DNA from: Psoroptes ovis
Lineage: Eukaryota; Arthropoda; Arachnida; Sarcoptiformes; Psoroptidae
Assembly: GCA_002943765.1 (NCBI GenBank)
Contig: PQWQ01000004.1
Coordinates: 2,542,001-2,606,000 of the forward strand
Length of the DNA: 64,000 bases
Direction of reading: 5' to 3'
This document shows, piece by piece, positions 47,404 to 59,800 of the stretch (its first letter is position 1; every line of letters begins with the position of its first letter). A program made the translations under genes and the position numbers. The notes under the pieces are model-generated. The model was given only the letters and a program-made list of their open reading frames with translations. It had not been told where the DNA came from and made no database searches.

Positions 47404-50400
47404 TAATTTATATTTGAAATGAAATCACATTTGAAATGAAATAATTTGAAATAGAGATAACAATAATAACAATAATAAAAATTTGAAATTTCAACAAATA
47501 ATAATCACTAATAACTCCATAAATCATGTGCTTTATTATTATTATTATTATTAATATTATTTGATTTCGAACATTTGAAATTACAAAAAAAAAAACAAAC
47601 AATAGAAATATTAATAATAATGATGATCATTATTATTATCATAATAATAATAGAAATAATAATAAAACAATAATGACAATGATTCATTATTATAAATCAA
47701 TCAAGTAAAATAAAAATAAATAAATAAATAAATAATTATGATAATAATGGCAATAATCATCATCATTTTTTCAAATTTCAAAAGAAATCATTCATCATTG
47801 ACATCAATTTTTTGGTCAAATATGGCAATAAATTAATTATTATTATAATCATTATTATGGCTTTTTGTTTCACAAAAAAAAACAATTGATGAATAAATCA
47901 TAATAAAAATTTTATTTTACCACTTTTTTTGCATTTTTTTTCTGGTTGTCAATTTCAAATTGGACAAGGAAAATAATAATAAAATAAATCATTATTATTT
48001 GACCGGATCGAACCGATTCGAACCGAATCTGAATAGATTTGAAAGAAGAAAAGAAAAAAAAATAGTGTTTCGCTTCTTCATGTTTGAGTTTGCTACTCTT
48101 GTATACAACACTAACTTATACACACACACCGAGAACAAACACAAATACTCAGGTATAATTTCGGTTGTCGATAGGAAAAATACATCGGAAAAAGCATCAT
48201 ATGCTAAAGGATGTATGAAATATGTGTACTTAAAATTTATCAAGATTTAATAATGATTTGATTTTTTTTTTGTTTTTGCACTTGGCTTAATTACACATGA
48301 AATATTTTTAGGTTCAGAGCAAATGTTTTGCAATAAAAGTGAATAATAATTTTTTGATTGAGCTAATTAGATGTCGAAATTTGTTTATTTTTTTACCAAC
48401 ATTTTTCTTTGGTGATTTTGGCTGTCAATCAATGATTTATCGATTGATTCACTTAAAAATTGATCGGAAACAAATTTTTATCATATGATTTCATGCAATT
48501 CTCGAGGACTGCAGCCAAATTTACCTGGATTTTCCTGAATTTGTTATTCTGATTGTTTTTTTTGTTTAAGGCTCAAGTAATTATACTTCCTTAAAGATAA
48601 ATCATTTGACAATTATTAATAGTGAGATGAAGAAACATTAATTTTTTTCTTTGCGCAAATAAATTTCACTTTTTTCTCATATTCTGTCAGATGAGAACCA
48701 GAAGAAAACTGAATTAAAACAAAAAAAAATATAAAACACGGAATTGTCATAAATCCAGGAAGAATTATTTATATGGAAAATGGATGTTAATAATATTATT
48801 AATAATGTTGTTGATTTATTTTCTCCAAAAAAAAATTCTCTTCCGGGATTGTCTTTTTGCGTATTTTTTTTTCATAACCAGAAAAAAATGAAATTAAATA
48901 AAAATAGCTCAAAATAAAACTAAGAATAAATTTGAAAATACTGAATCAATTAATCATTTAATGTGTGAATCACATAATGTTGAACCGCACATTTTATTAC
49001 GTGAATTTAAATTTTAAAATTTAATTTAAAAACATCAAATTTGATTTATTCAGTTATTTTCTTCCAAAATTTTTTAAAATTATATTTTTAAATCATATTT
49101 TCAAACCATATTTTTCTATTTTTTGCTTATTTATTTGAATACTTTCAACATGCAAAAATATTCAAAGAAAACTGAAAATTATCATTAAATTTTCGCTATT
49201 TATTTGCTCATTTTTGTTCATTCATTCATTCATTCATGTTTCATTGTCAACAAATATGTCATTAACATTGAATTGAAAATTTTTAATGATAAATTTTTTA
49301 TTTTTGACTCATTTAAATTCATTTTTGTTTTTATTAATGCTTTCATTTCTGCTTCGGTTTAGATAATTTTCTTTGATTAAAATTTTATCATGCCCGCAAG
49401 GACATTTTCCTTGAATCATTTACATTTTTACCAATTTTTTAAACAAATTTTTCGCGAAATTTCTCACAAATCAATTGTTTATTTGACCGATTATATATTT
49501 TGGTATGTTTTTGAATCAAGTGTGGGTGCGTGTGTGTGAATATATCGAAATTTTGATCGCATTTTGTTGCGCATGTTTCAATTTATCTCCTGATTTACTT
49601 ATTTTCTCGTTGAAACATGTGAAAATCCATACAAAATTTAATAATTTCAATGATTCACAATGAAGATTTTGAACTCTTCCTCTATCCCTTCTCCCTCTAT
49701 GCGGCTCTTGTTCGCTGATCATCAAACATTTTGGTTGATGATAATAATTCTTTGAAAAAAAGTATTGAATTTTCAATTTTTATTTCTCTGATCCTCATCT
49801 CTTACAGTTCCTGGTTTCGTTTCCGGATATTTGTATTTGCATGTATCATATATTTTGGTTCAGAAAAATGGGAAAAAATTATTTGTTTATTTTATTTTCT
49901 ATTTCAATTTAAATTTTATAAACTAAATAAATAAATGAACTTCAAACAAAATACACGCATATGAAAGCGAGATATGTTTATTTGAATTAGATAAACGTAT
50001 ACTATTGAATATGTATCAATTAATCATATTTAAAAATATCATAAATAAATATGAATAAGCAATGAATATAAATATAAATGGATAAATATTTATTTTTCAT
50101 TTCAAAATTTCTATTTTGTTTTTATTCGTGCATATGGTCAAACTATTGATTTGTTTTTGTTTTTTTTTTTTTTTTTTTGAGTTTTTTTGTTGATTCCTTG
50201 TCAATGCGTTTTTCAATAATTGCAATTTTCATCCTTCTACATCTCTGCCCAACTCATCGATTACATAATGTTGATTAGCTTAGAAATTGATTAATGATTC
50301 GAATGTCAAAAATAAATTGAAATCAACAAGAATTTTTTTTTCAATTTCAATGTGAATGAAAAATGAAAAAATTCATTTGTACAAATTGTTTGATATTGAA

Positions 50401-52188
50401 AAAATATTCAATAAAATGAAACAAGCTCTGAATAATTATTTCAAATAATTATTATTGGAAAAAATGGAATGAATTTCAATGAAATAATAAATTAAAATGA
50501 TGTCATTCGATTTCGGGAAAAAGAAAAATTAAATTCCATAATTTGCTTTTATACCAATCATCATCAATATCATTGAATTCTTCAATTTGTTCGCTTGTTG
50601 TTTGTCCAGTGATAATGTGATGAACAATGTTGTATGTAAGCTTGTTTCTCAGTGAAAAATAAAAAATTATTGAAAATTAATGAATTTAAAATTAGCTTAA
50701 ACAAATGCAATTCACAAAGATTCAAATATTTCCACATTCAATTCAATTCAAATTGAATCGAATCGATTAATCAAAAACATTCAATGATACAATAAATTAT
50801 CAGATTAAATTTTAAATAATTTTGAAAAGTACATTTCAAAATTTTGATTTTGAAAGTTTGTCAAGATACATCAAATTTAAATCTTGACTGATTGTTCCCC
50901 CTTTGAAATTTCTCGATTAATTCAGAACAAAATGAAAAAAAAAATGTCAAAATCATTTAAACAAGTCATCAAAGAGTGGCATTTACACGTTGGAAATTTA
51001 AAATTTGAAAATTTGTAAATTTCAAATTTTTTCCATCAAATTTTCAATGCTTTTCATTTCAAAAAAAAAAAAAAAAAAAAATTACACGAATAAATCGTTT
51101 GATTTTTTCGCATAATTTAATGTCATCCAATGGGGGAGATAAATGATGATACTATGATAATTATTATAATAATAATGATAATAAAACAATTTCATATCAT
51201 ATCAATACAAACAATAATGTATCCGAATAGGCACACAGATACACACGCACACACACACACACACTTTCGATACAATAATCACAGTCATAATCACAAAAAA
51301 AATAATAATACATTTATGCGTGTTAATGTAAATCAAATGAAATCATACTATTATTATTATCATCATCATCATTATTATTTCAGTTTATCTACACTGATTT
51401 TTTCCCAATCTTCTTCGTTTGAATATATTCAATGTTTCCAGTGAAATAGTCAGATAGATAAAGAGAGAGAAAAAACTGGCGCAAAGCGGTCTGGACTGGC
51501 TCATTTTTTATTATCTTGAAATTATTATTATTTCTTTTGAATATTAAAAAAAACTGATTTTGACAATAGGAAAAACAATGTGAAATGATTCATATTCGAA
51601 ATGTGTAAAAAAATTCATCAAAAAAATGAAATGTTAAACATTTAATTTTATGCAAAATTTAAAATTGACAAATTGAAAAGCATAGTAAAATTCAAAGCGA
51701 AATCAAAATCTCAAGCAATGACAGAGCGCATTTGTGACAAATTACTTTTGTGTGTGTGGGGGGGGAAGAAAAATTCAAAATTTAAATGTCTCTTGAATAC
51801 AGGGGAAATGTTTAGAAGAAATTAGTGAATTTCAAATTGTAAATATACACACAATGCACACAAGAATCTGAACACTGGTGAACACCGGAAAAGGAATTCA
51901 CCGTTTTTTTTGAAAATTTCGAAGAAATTATCATAGAAAACTATAGAATTATGAATACTAGCATATATATGAATATTGATTGAAAATATACGATCATAAT
52001 CATTTATTATTTGATTGAAAAAAACAAGGTGATTTTTCGTTGTTGTTGTTGTTGTTGCTGTTGCTGCTGCTTGAATATTTTTTGTATAATTTATTGTTAT
52101 ATATGTCATATTAATACCTTTCAAATTTTATACAAAAATGTTCTAACGAAAACTTCATAGCTGAATATATATTTGTATGTATTTAATA

Positions 52189-52220
52189 TTAGGTTGGTGG
52201 AAAAGTAATCTATTATTTTT
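52189..52220 (+). repeat. Mariner terminal inverted repeat, left
   Basis: Exact inverted match of all 32 bases to 53235-53266. Confidence 0.93.
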
Positions 52221-53234
52221 ATACGAACTTCAAGACTTGATTTAACATACTTAGGATTCTCCGATTTTGATCAAACAAGCACCGATCTGTTCGATGATTT
52301 GTAGCCATTTTGAAGGTAACTTCATAATAGCCCTATTGTAGAAGCCTGGGTCCCTATTTGTAAAAAACTCCTGGACTCGATTTTCACAATCGTTCCTAGA
52401 TTCGAATTTTTCACCATCAAAGAAATGTTGCAATCCGACTAAAACATGATAAACGCTTAGTGACAAGTCCGGACTGTGTTGTGGATACAGTGGAACCTCC
52501 CAATCAGGCCCCCTAAATTTCCGGCGAGTCATCAAAGATGCATGTTACCTAGCGATGTTTTGAAGGAATGCGACACCGTTCTTTTTGGCCGTTTCTGGTC
52601 GATCGCTATCGTCAAACGGTCCAGTTATTGACAGTAGAGATCAGAATTGAGCGTTTGGACCATATGGAACAAATTAATAATGGATAATCAGCTTCTAGTC
52701 CCAGCAAATGAAAATCATGTTTTTTCAATCTAAATGGTTAGACACCCGAACATGGACCTTTTTTAGGATTTTGCTTCGTGAAAATGGTTTGAAACTTTTT
52801 CATGGTCAATCTTCAGTTCCTGGACTATGTCACGACTGATGACATGCCGGTCTACTTCGATCGGTTCCACGATTCTATCGACATTTTCAAGGGTCGATCG
52901 GTCTGACCTTTGACATCGAAAATTTCTGAACAGAATCGACGAAACCAAAATAGCGCATAATGGGTTGATACAGTATCTGACCCATAAACATCATCCATAA
53001 TTTCAGCCGCCTAGCTTGCGTTTACGGCTTTGTCCAAGAAAAAATGTAAAATGTGCCCAATTTTTTCTTTGCTTACTTTCATCTTTGACCCGCTGTATCT
53101 CACGACCTAGTGAGCCTAGCAAAAAACAACAAACAAATTTTTGTACAGCAAGATATCACCTTTCCAACGAGCCTAATTTCGAAATTATCAGATGGATACT
53201 TTTTGAGATATTCCTCATCAAAGCCATCTAATGA

Positions 53235-53266
53235 AAAAATAATAGATTACTTTTCCACCAACCTAA
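53235..53266 (-). repeat. Mariner terminal inverted repeat, right
   Basis: Exact inverted match to 52189-52220, followed by the target TA. Confidence 0.93.
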
Positions 53267-53268
53267 TA

Positions 53269-54722
53269 TTCAATATTCGTTTTAAAATGACTGACAAACA
53301 CACAGTAGTAGCATAAAATCATTATCAATTCTTTTATTTTGGTAAATTTTATATATGTTAAATGTATGTGTGATATATACATTTAAACATGAATATATAT
53401 TTCGACCAAAATTCATATTCAAAAATTGTTCAAAAACTGCCCAGCTTTTCTTGATTGAAATATTAGTAATATCAGAGTAAAATGCCCGAGCGCAGCACGG
53501 GTCAAGCTCAGTTCTGCGCAAATGGCAAAAGACGATGCCATATCGTTTGAACACTAGTTTGAACCGATCAAAATATATTCATAGTAAAAAAATGCATTCA
53601 ATATATGCTTGCTAATATATATGAGTGTGTGTTTCATATTTCGTTTTGTTTCGTTTTAACCAAACCACAAATAATAAATTTTTATAAAAAAATTGAAAAT
53701 AAACAAAAAAATCATGTTATTATCATTATCGCTTGAGTATATAATTCATATATAAATGTTAGATGCACATCTGCTTTCATGCTCTGCTCTGCTTATATCA
53801 ATCAAATGTGTGATATTTAGCATCGACATACGTACATATATACAAACGTATACAACCATTCATATATATATGAATGAAAGGCTACCACCTTTTTGATCAT
53901 CATCATCTTCATCAAATCATTATACTATTATTATTATCATCATAATCATTTGATTTCAAAAAAAAAAAAAATCTTGCATTTTGTGTATGCGCGCGCGAAT
54001 ATATAAAAAGCAATGCAACATTTCAAAAATGAAAAAAAATTTGGTGGACCTAGCCATTTGTATGATTAAGTTGGAAATGAATTTTTCAATTTGATATTTT
54101 CGATAAGTTTTCATTGGAAAAAAAAACTTTGAAATTTTTTCAACATTTCAATACCCGAAATATCAAACATCATTCAAACATCAATTCAAATAAAATTTTG
54201 TGACATTCATTCATCAAACAGAATCAAGAAAATGGTAAACAACCATCGCCATATCCAACATAAATACGACGAAGATTATTATGATGAAACTTGAATGCGT
54301 TCATCTTTGATTTTTTCCACGTTATTTTTTTTGTTTATAATTTATGAAATTTAAATCATTTTGTTTCCAACAATCAAACGAAATTCAACTTGATTTTTTT
54401 GTTTTAAGTTTTTTTTGTCAGCTTTTGTTTGTTAATATCTTCAGTTGTTGATTATTATTCTTAGTTTTGTTTGTTTAAATCATCATCATTCGTTTGTTTT
54501 TATTCCATTTTTCTTCATTTTATTCCGTCTTAAATTCATTACGAACCTAAATTCAAGTCAAACATTGATTATTATTGATCGACAAGAATCAAATTTCATC
54601 ATTCAAATTATTCCAGTAGCTGCTAATCATTCTTTTTGTATTGATATTTCGTTTTTCGTTTGTTTGTAAATTTTTGTTGTTTTTTTTATAAAATTGAAAA
54701 TTTCGAAATAAGAACCGCCAAA
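53269..54722. other. Intergenic region upstream of the MFSD4-like gene
   Basis: Contains a locally GC-rich patch (53484-53527) that looks foreign to its surroundings, and the presumed promoter and 5' UTR of the transporter. No gene is supported. Confidence 0.5.
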
Positions 54723-56828
54723 ATGAAAATGTCAAAAAGTTATAAATATATAATAACGTTTTCGTTATTTTTCTGCTATTTTGCATATGTAAGTATTGGG
54801 TTTTTTTTCTCAAATTTCTTATTAATAATTTTCAATTACAAAATTTTAATTTTTTTTTACGTTTTAATAGGGTGTCAATTTCTATGTTGTCGGTCCAACA
54901 TTGATAGAATTGGCCGGATTGTTTCGCACATCCATTGAACAAATATGTTTGATTTATACAGTACGATCAGCTGGTTATACTTTCGGCTCATTAAGTAAGT
55001 TTGAAATATAAATTTTTAATTTTTTTAATCAATAATCAATGTCGATTTTTTGCGTTTTATTTTTTTTTTTAAATGTCAAACAGGTGGCTTTTTATTCAAA
55101 TACATTAATCGTCAATTGATTTTTGTATTTTTCATGATGTTAATGGGTGTTACGCTGGCAATCATGCCACATGTAACCAGTTTAACATGGCTATTCATAT
55201 TGGCCGGTATCAATGGATTCTCGATTGGTTCATTTGATACGGCTATTAATGTTTGGGTATTAGAAATTTGGGCCGAAGAAAGGTTTGTTTCATATCACTC
55301 TCTTAAATGAAATGAATGATTTTAATTTATATTTAATTTTGATAATTAAAAAATAGTGGACCATTTATGCAAGCATTACATTTCACCTATGGTATTGGTT
55401 CATTTGTAGCGCCTTTGATTTGTGAACCATTTTTATCGACCGAATCAATACACGGTGGTGGAGCTCATGGACCCCCAGTATCTTCTCATCAATCATCAAC
55501 AAGTACAACCACATCGACACCATTATCAATAATCACCACAGAATCATCAAATGTGAATTCATCATTAATCAATATTAATGATACCAAAATGGATCCGGTC
55601 GATCCAGTTGATTTCCTTATTTATATTCCATATGCCATTGCTGGAGCCATCACTGTATTTAGTGCATTAATCGTATTGGGTCTTTATTATTACAAAAAAT
55701 ATGAGCCACCAACCAAAATTAAACGATCGAAACCAGATAAATCAGGTACTGCAATGCTTGAGAATGGTATGTTTCATAAATTTATTTAGGCTAAGAGCCT
55801 CGAAACTAATTGTAATTTTTTCTCTTATTTCATCAGGCCTTGAACCACCATTTCCACGCAAACGTACTTTCAAGGAACGTTTACCACCATTCCTCACAAT
55901 ATGGTTGGTTGCGATGGGTTCATTGTTTTTAACATTCTTCGTTGGCATGGAACAAATGCATTTGCAATTTTTGCCAACATTCGCTGTAAATACTGAACTA
56001 GATCTTAGTCCATCAACAGCTGCAATGATGAGCTCAGCGGCAGCATTCGCATTCACAATTGGTCGTTGTCTTTCAATTCCATTGGCAATCAAATTGAAAC
56101 CACAAGCCATATTATATTCGAACCATTTCTTGATGTTACTTGGCACAATCATATTAGCAATATATGCAAACCATTCCGAAACAATGCTTTGGATTGGTAA
56201 CATCATTCTCGGTGTTGGTTTCTCATCAGTATATGCATCAATCTATGCATTTTTAGAACAAAAAATTCGTGTAACAAATCGTATTGGTTCAATATTTGTA
56301 TTTGCTGGTGGATTAACGGCAGCTGTTTCACCATCATTAGTTGGTCAATATATTGAACAAAATCCATTGATATTAGTATGGTTCAATTTAGCATGTTGTC
56401 TATTATGTTTGACAATATTCGTCATCATTCATTTAACTGTATATTTACAAAAAACAAGACGTATGAAGAAATCAATAATCGTCAGCGAAGATGGAACAAT
56501 AGCAACAACAATCACATCTTCAGCATCATCAACAAATACTTTTGATAGTGATAATATAAACGATGATCAAAATGTTGATGATCAATTGATGGAAGAAGAA
56601 TATAAAGATAGACAATTACAATTGATTGGTAGTACAGAGATTGGTGTTGTCATCACAAGTATTGCCAATGATGACGAAGAAGGATTTGATAATAATAAAA
56701 TCGATCATCATCATTATCATCAAAAACCACATTCACATAATGCCAATCATAATATTCATCCAAATCATAATGTTGATGATGATGATGATGATGATGAAGA
56801 TGATGATAAATATGTTGCACCAGCATAA
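54723..56828 (+). CDS. MFSD4-like major facilitator superfamily transporter
   Basis: Five exons (54723-54788, 54871-54994, 55084-55282, 55357-55766, 55837-56828) join in frame to 596 residues with about twelve predicted membrane segments. Segment 1 and the GVNFYVVGPTLIELA start, the RSAGYTFGS motif, the GSFDTAINVWVLEIW block and SGPFMQALHFTYGIGSFVAPLI match the MFSD4A/MFSD4B family (the latter described as a sodium-dependent glucose transporter in mammals). A Ser/Thr-rich extracellular loop interrupts the middle; the second half contains GMEQMHLQFLPTFAVN. The cytoplasmic tail is acidic, then His-rich, then a run of Asp. The substrate is unknown here. AATAAA at 57150-57155 could end the transcript. 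Confidence 0.9.
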
Positions 56829-59800
56829 AAAAATTACTACAAATTTTCCAATCAATTATTATTGATCAATTTTCGAATTATTTAATATAACAAAAACTAA
56901 CTAAAATTGATATGGATTTCAATTAATCGACATCAATTATGATAATAAGCATCAATTTCATCGAATATTATTATTGTCTTCATCATCATCATCATCATCC
57001 AAACAGCATTACGATTACCAATCATTATTGATGAATTGATCACTAACTATTTCATTATTCTCATATCACATCACATCATCAATGTGTTTTCTCAATCAAC
57101 ATTCATTCATCATCATCATTATCATCATCGAGAAAAACAAGAATTCATTAATAAATTATCTCAAATTCATTTTCATAAAATCATATTTTAATTGATATTT
57201 TATAATTATTATAATAATTTTTTTTTAATTATTTCATAACATTTTTTTTATTATCACATGAAAAAATATATGATGAATTAAAACATAAGAAATGAAAATG
57301 TTATAATTAATTTTTTTTTATTCCCTTCAAATCCAATACCTTTAATCCGAACAAAATTGAACAAGTTTCATCAAATCTCGAGATGAAAAAAAAACCTAAC
57401 AATTCTCATACATTTTTCAAAAAATTTAAAGTTATTAAGTAACCAATCATATCTTGTATGCAAATATAAAATTGAAAATTGAACAAAATAATAATGAAAT
57501 ACAAAATTAAAATCTAAAATTCAAAAATACAAAACATTCATATCCTTTTTTGGGCAGCAAATACTAATACATGAAGATCGATTAATGAATATGACCGCTA
57601 TTTAATATCAATAATTTGAGCAATCAAATCAATACATTTAAATAATAATAATTATTATAATAATACATGCAAATTATATAATGAAGAAATAATTAACCTT
57701 TTTTCGTTCATAAATCAATCAATCAATCAACATAATCAATGAATGAATGAATCAATCGATAGATTGTCAATTATTATTGATTTTGATTTTATTGAATTTT
57801 TGTATTTTTTCTTTTTTCGTTTTTTGTTCGTTTCAATCATTTGTAATATTTGCAATAATATTTGAATATATATCAAAAAACGTAGGAGCAATACAAATAT
57901 TTTTTTTTTCATATTCATTTTCATGTTTTTTTTTTGAAGTGTGTGTGAGTGGATAATTTCTAATTATAATTAGCAATTTCCATTAAAAAAATAAAAATTA
58001 TGCCAAATAAATATTTTTGCACGAGAAAACAACAACAAAGAAAAACATTACAATCAATGATTATGTAATTGTTAGTTGTTTTTAGAACAAAAACTATGAA
58101 CAAATATTCCAATATATTCATTCATTCATTCAATTTAAAATGTATCAGTTTTATTTTTAAATTACATTCATTTAATCATTCAATGATTGATTCGTAATTT
58201 ATTATTATTAATCATATTACATAAATGAATGAATTCAATTCAATTTAATGATTTTGAATTGTTTTTTTTGTTATTTTTTAATCTCAAATTTTATTTTTCA
58301 ATAATTTATTAATCAAATTAATAATATTGTTCCATAATGTATTAATATGTATAAAAATATAACGATATTTTTTGATATTTTTTCCATCATATTTGTGTGC
58401 GTATTTGTGTGTGTTGATGTGTGTGCGAATTATGATGCAATTTTTTTTTATTTGTAATTTTTTTCCAAATATTTTCAATACTAAACACACCTTTTGATCA
58501 AAAAATTTTTTTCCAATTGTTTTTTAATAATTAATAATAATATTTTTGTATGAATCAAATGTGTTTTTTTTTCACTTGTTATTTCCATTAATGAAATTAA
58601 TAAAATATTTTTTTAATGATATTTTTAATATGGAATTTTTTTCGATCCAAAGTTTTTGGGATTGAAACATTTTTGTGAATTTGAATTCGTATCATTATCC
58701 AATTGTCGATTAATTATTTATTCATTTTTTACCAAAAAAAAAGATTAAAATTTGTTATTCTTAGAATAACGAATTCAAAACAAATTATCATTATTATCAG
58801 TATCGTACTATCATTAATCTTAGGATCATTTTCAATTTGAAATCAAGAATTTCAAGTTCCATTTGACTTTCATGAAAATTCCTAATGACTTTCATTTGAT
58901 AAACAATCATTAAAATATTGAAATGAAAAAAAAGTCCCAGAATTTTTTGAACAAATGAAAAAACATTTAATTCCAGTACAAAGTAGGGGATGGAATAGTA
59001 TTTGTATGAGAATTCCGAACAAAATTAAAAATAAAACGAAAAAATTCTGGAAATAAAAAATCGAGAATTGAAAAATGACCTTTTGTTTCATTTGTGTCTG
59101 CCAGAAAATAATGCAAAAAAAAAAAAACAAAATAAAATAAAATATTGTCATAATCATGTGATTTATTTTTGCGAACCGAAACATTTTCGCCAAAAAATAT
59201 ATAATGAGTGCATCATCGACTTATTTATTGAACAAAAAAAAATTAATAATGAAACAAAATACCAGATTTCCAGCGAATCTAACTGCTACTGAACAATCAT
59301 AGAACAAAATAACACAAATAAAATATCACATGATTTTGACATTTTCACATTATGATTATTCGCTTGGATTGAATGAATGTTTAATGGCTTAAATGCTCAA
59401 AATGTTTAAATGTAATGGGCCGAAAAAATGAAATGCAAAAACATATATACGAATTTATATATGAAAATCTATGAGAATATACATTTATAACCCTTGTATA
59501 TATATGAAAAACAAAATTCAAAAGAATACTTCAAGTAATTATCAAGTATCATTGCTGCTGCTGCTGTTGTTGATGATTTTTTTTGTGTTGATGCTTGAAA
59601 TTGATTTCAAATTACGCATGTGAAAAATATCGATAATAATACTCAAATATTGCTCAAATGATGTTCGATGCATCAAACTTTTCTTTCAAATTGTAGTGAT
59701 GAACCTTCAGTTTATATATTCTACTGATTCATTTTTGTGTCAGTGAAACAATTATATAACTTCACAATATATGATGATTTCAATGTCAAATAAAAGAATA

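Larger units (their letters stand above)
43701..52186. other. Gene-free AT-rich stretch
   Basis: About 8.5 kb without a supportable gene. It holds a MITE (46430-46510), an ATG microsatellite (47377-47403), poly-T and poly-A tracts (44890-44914, 50160-50179, 51061-51081), CA/TG runs near 51243-51266 and a CAA/CAG run near 52038-52072 (minus strand reads poly-Gln for about ten codons, with no exon context). Confidence 0.6.
52189..53266 (-). pseudogene. Inactive mariner element with decayed transposase (mellifera/cecropia-like)
   Basis: Perfect 32-bp inverted termini (52189-52220 and 53235-53266) begin TTAGGTTGGTGG and are flanked by TA at 52187-52188 and 53267-53268. The interior, read on the minus strand, has mariner transposase pieces in different frames. 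An N-terminal piece (about 52948-52763) contains ENVDRIVEPIEVDRHV and QELKIDHEKVSNHF. A C-terminal piece (52535-52251) contains HSPDLSLSVYHV and FFDGEKFESR, then MKLPSKW. The catalytic third Asp, normally in the SPDLAPSDYH block, is replaced by Val. Stops and frameshifts separate the pieces, and the element (1078 bp) is shorter than the usual 1.3 kb. It cannot encode an active enzyme. Confidence 0.92.

Noticed and set aside
48001..48035. Possible tRNA T-arm-like sequence (GGATCGAACCGATTCGAACCG)
   Set aside because: No acceptor stem, D-arm or anticodon arm can be built around it; it is a short internal repeat of TCGAACCGA-like units.
52038..52075. Poly-Gln coding run on the minus strand (CAG/CAA)
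   Set aside because: Open for only about twenty codons, with no flanking conserved sequence or clear splice sites; most likely a microsatellite.
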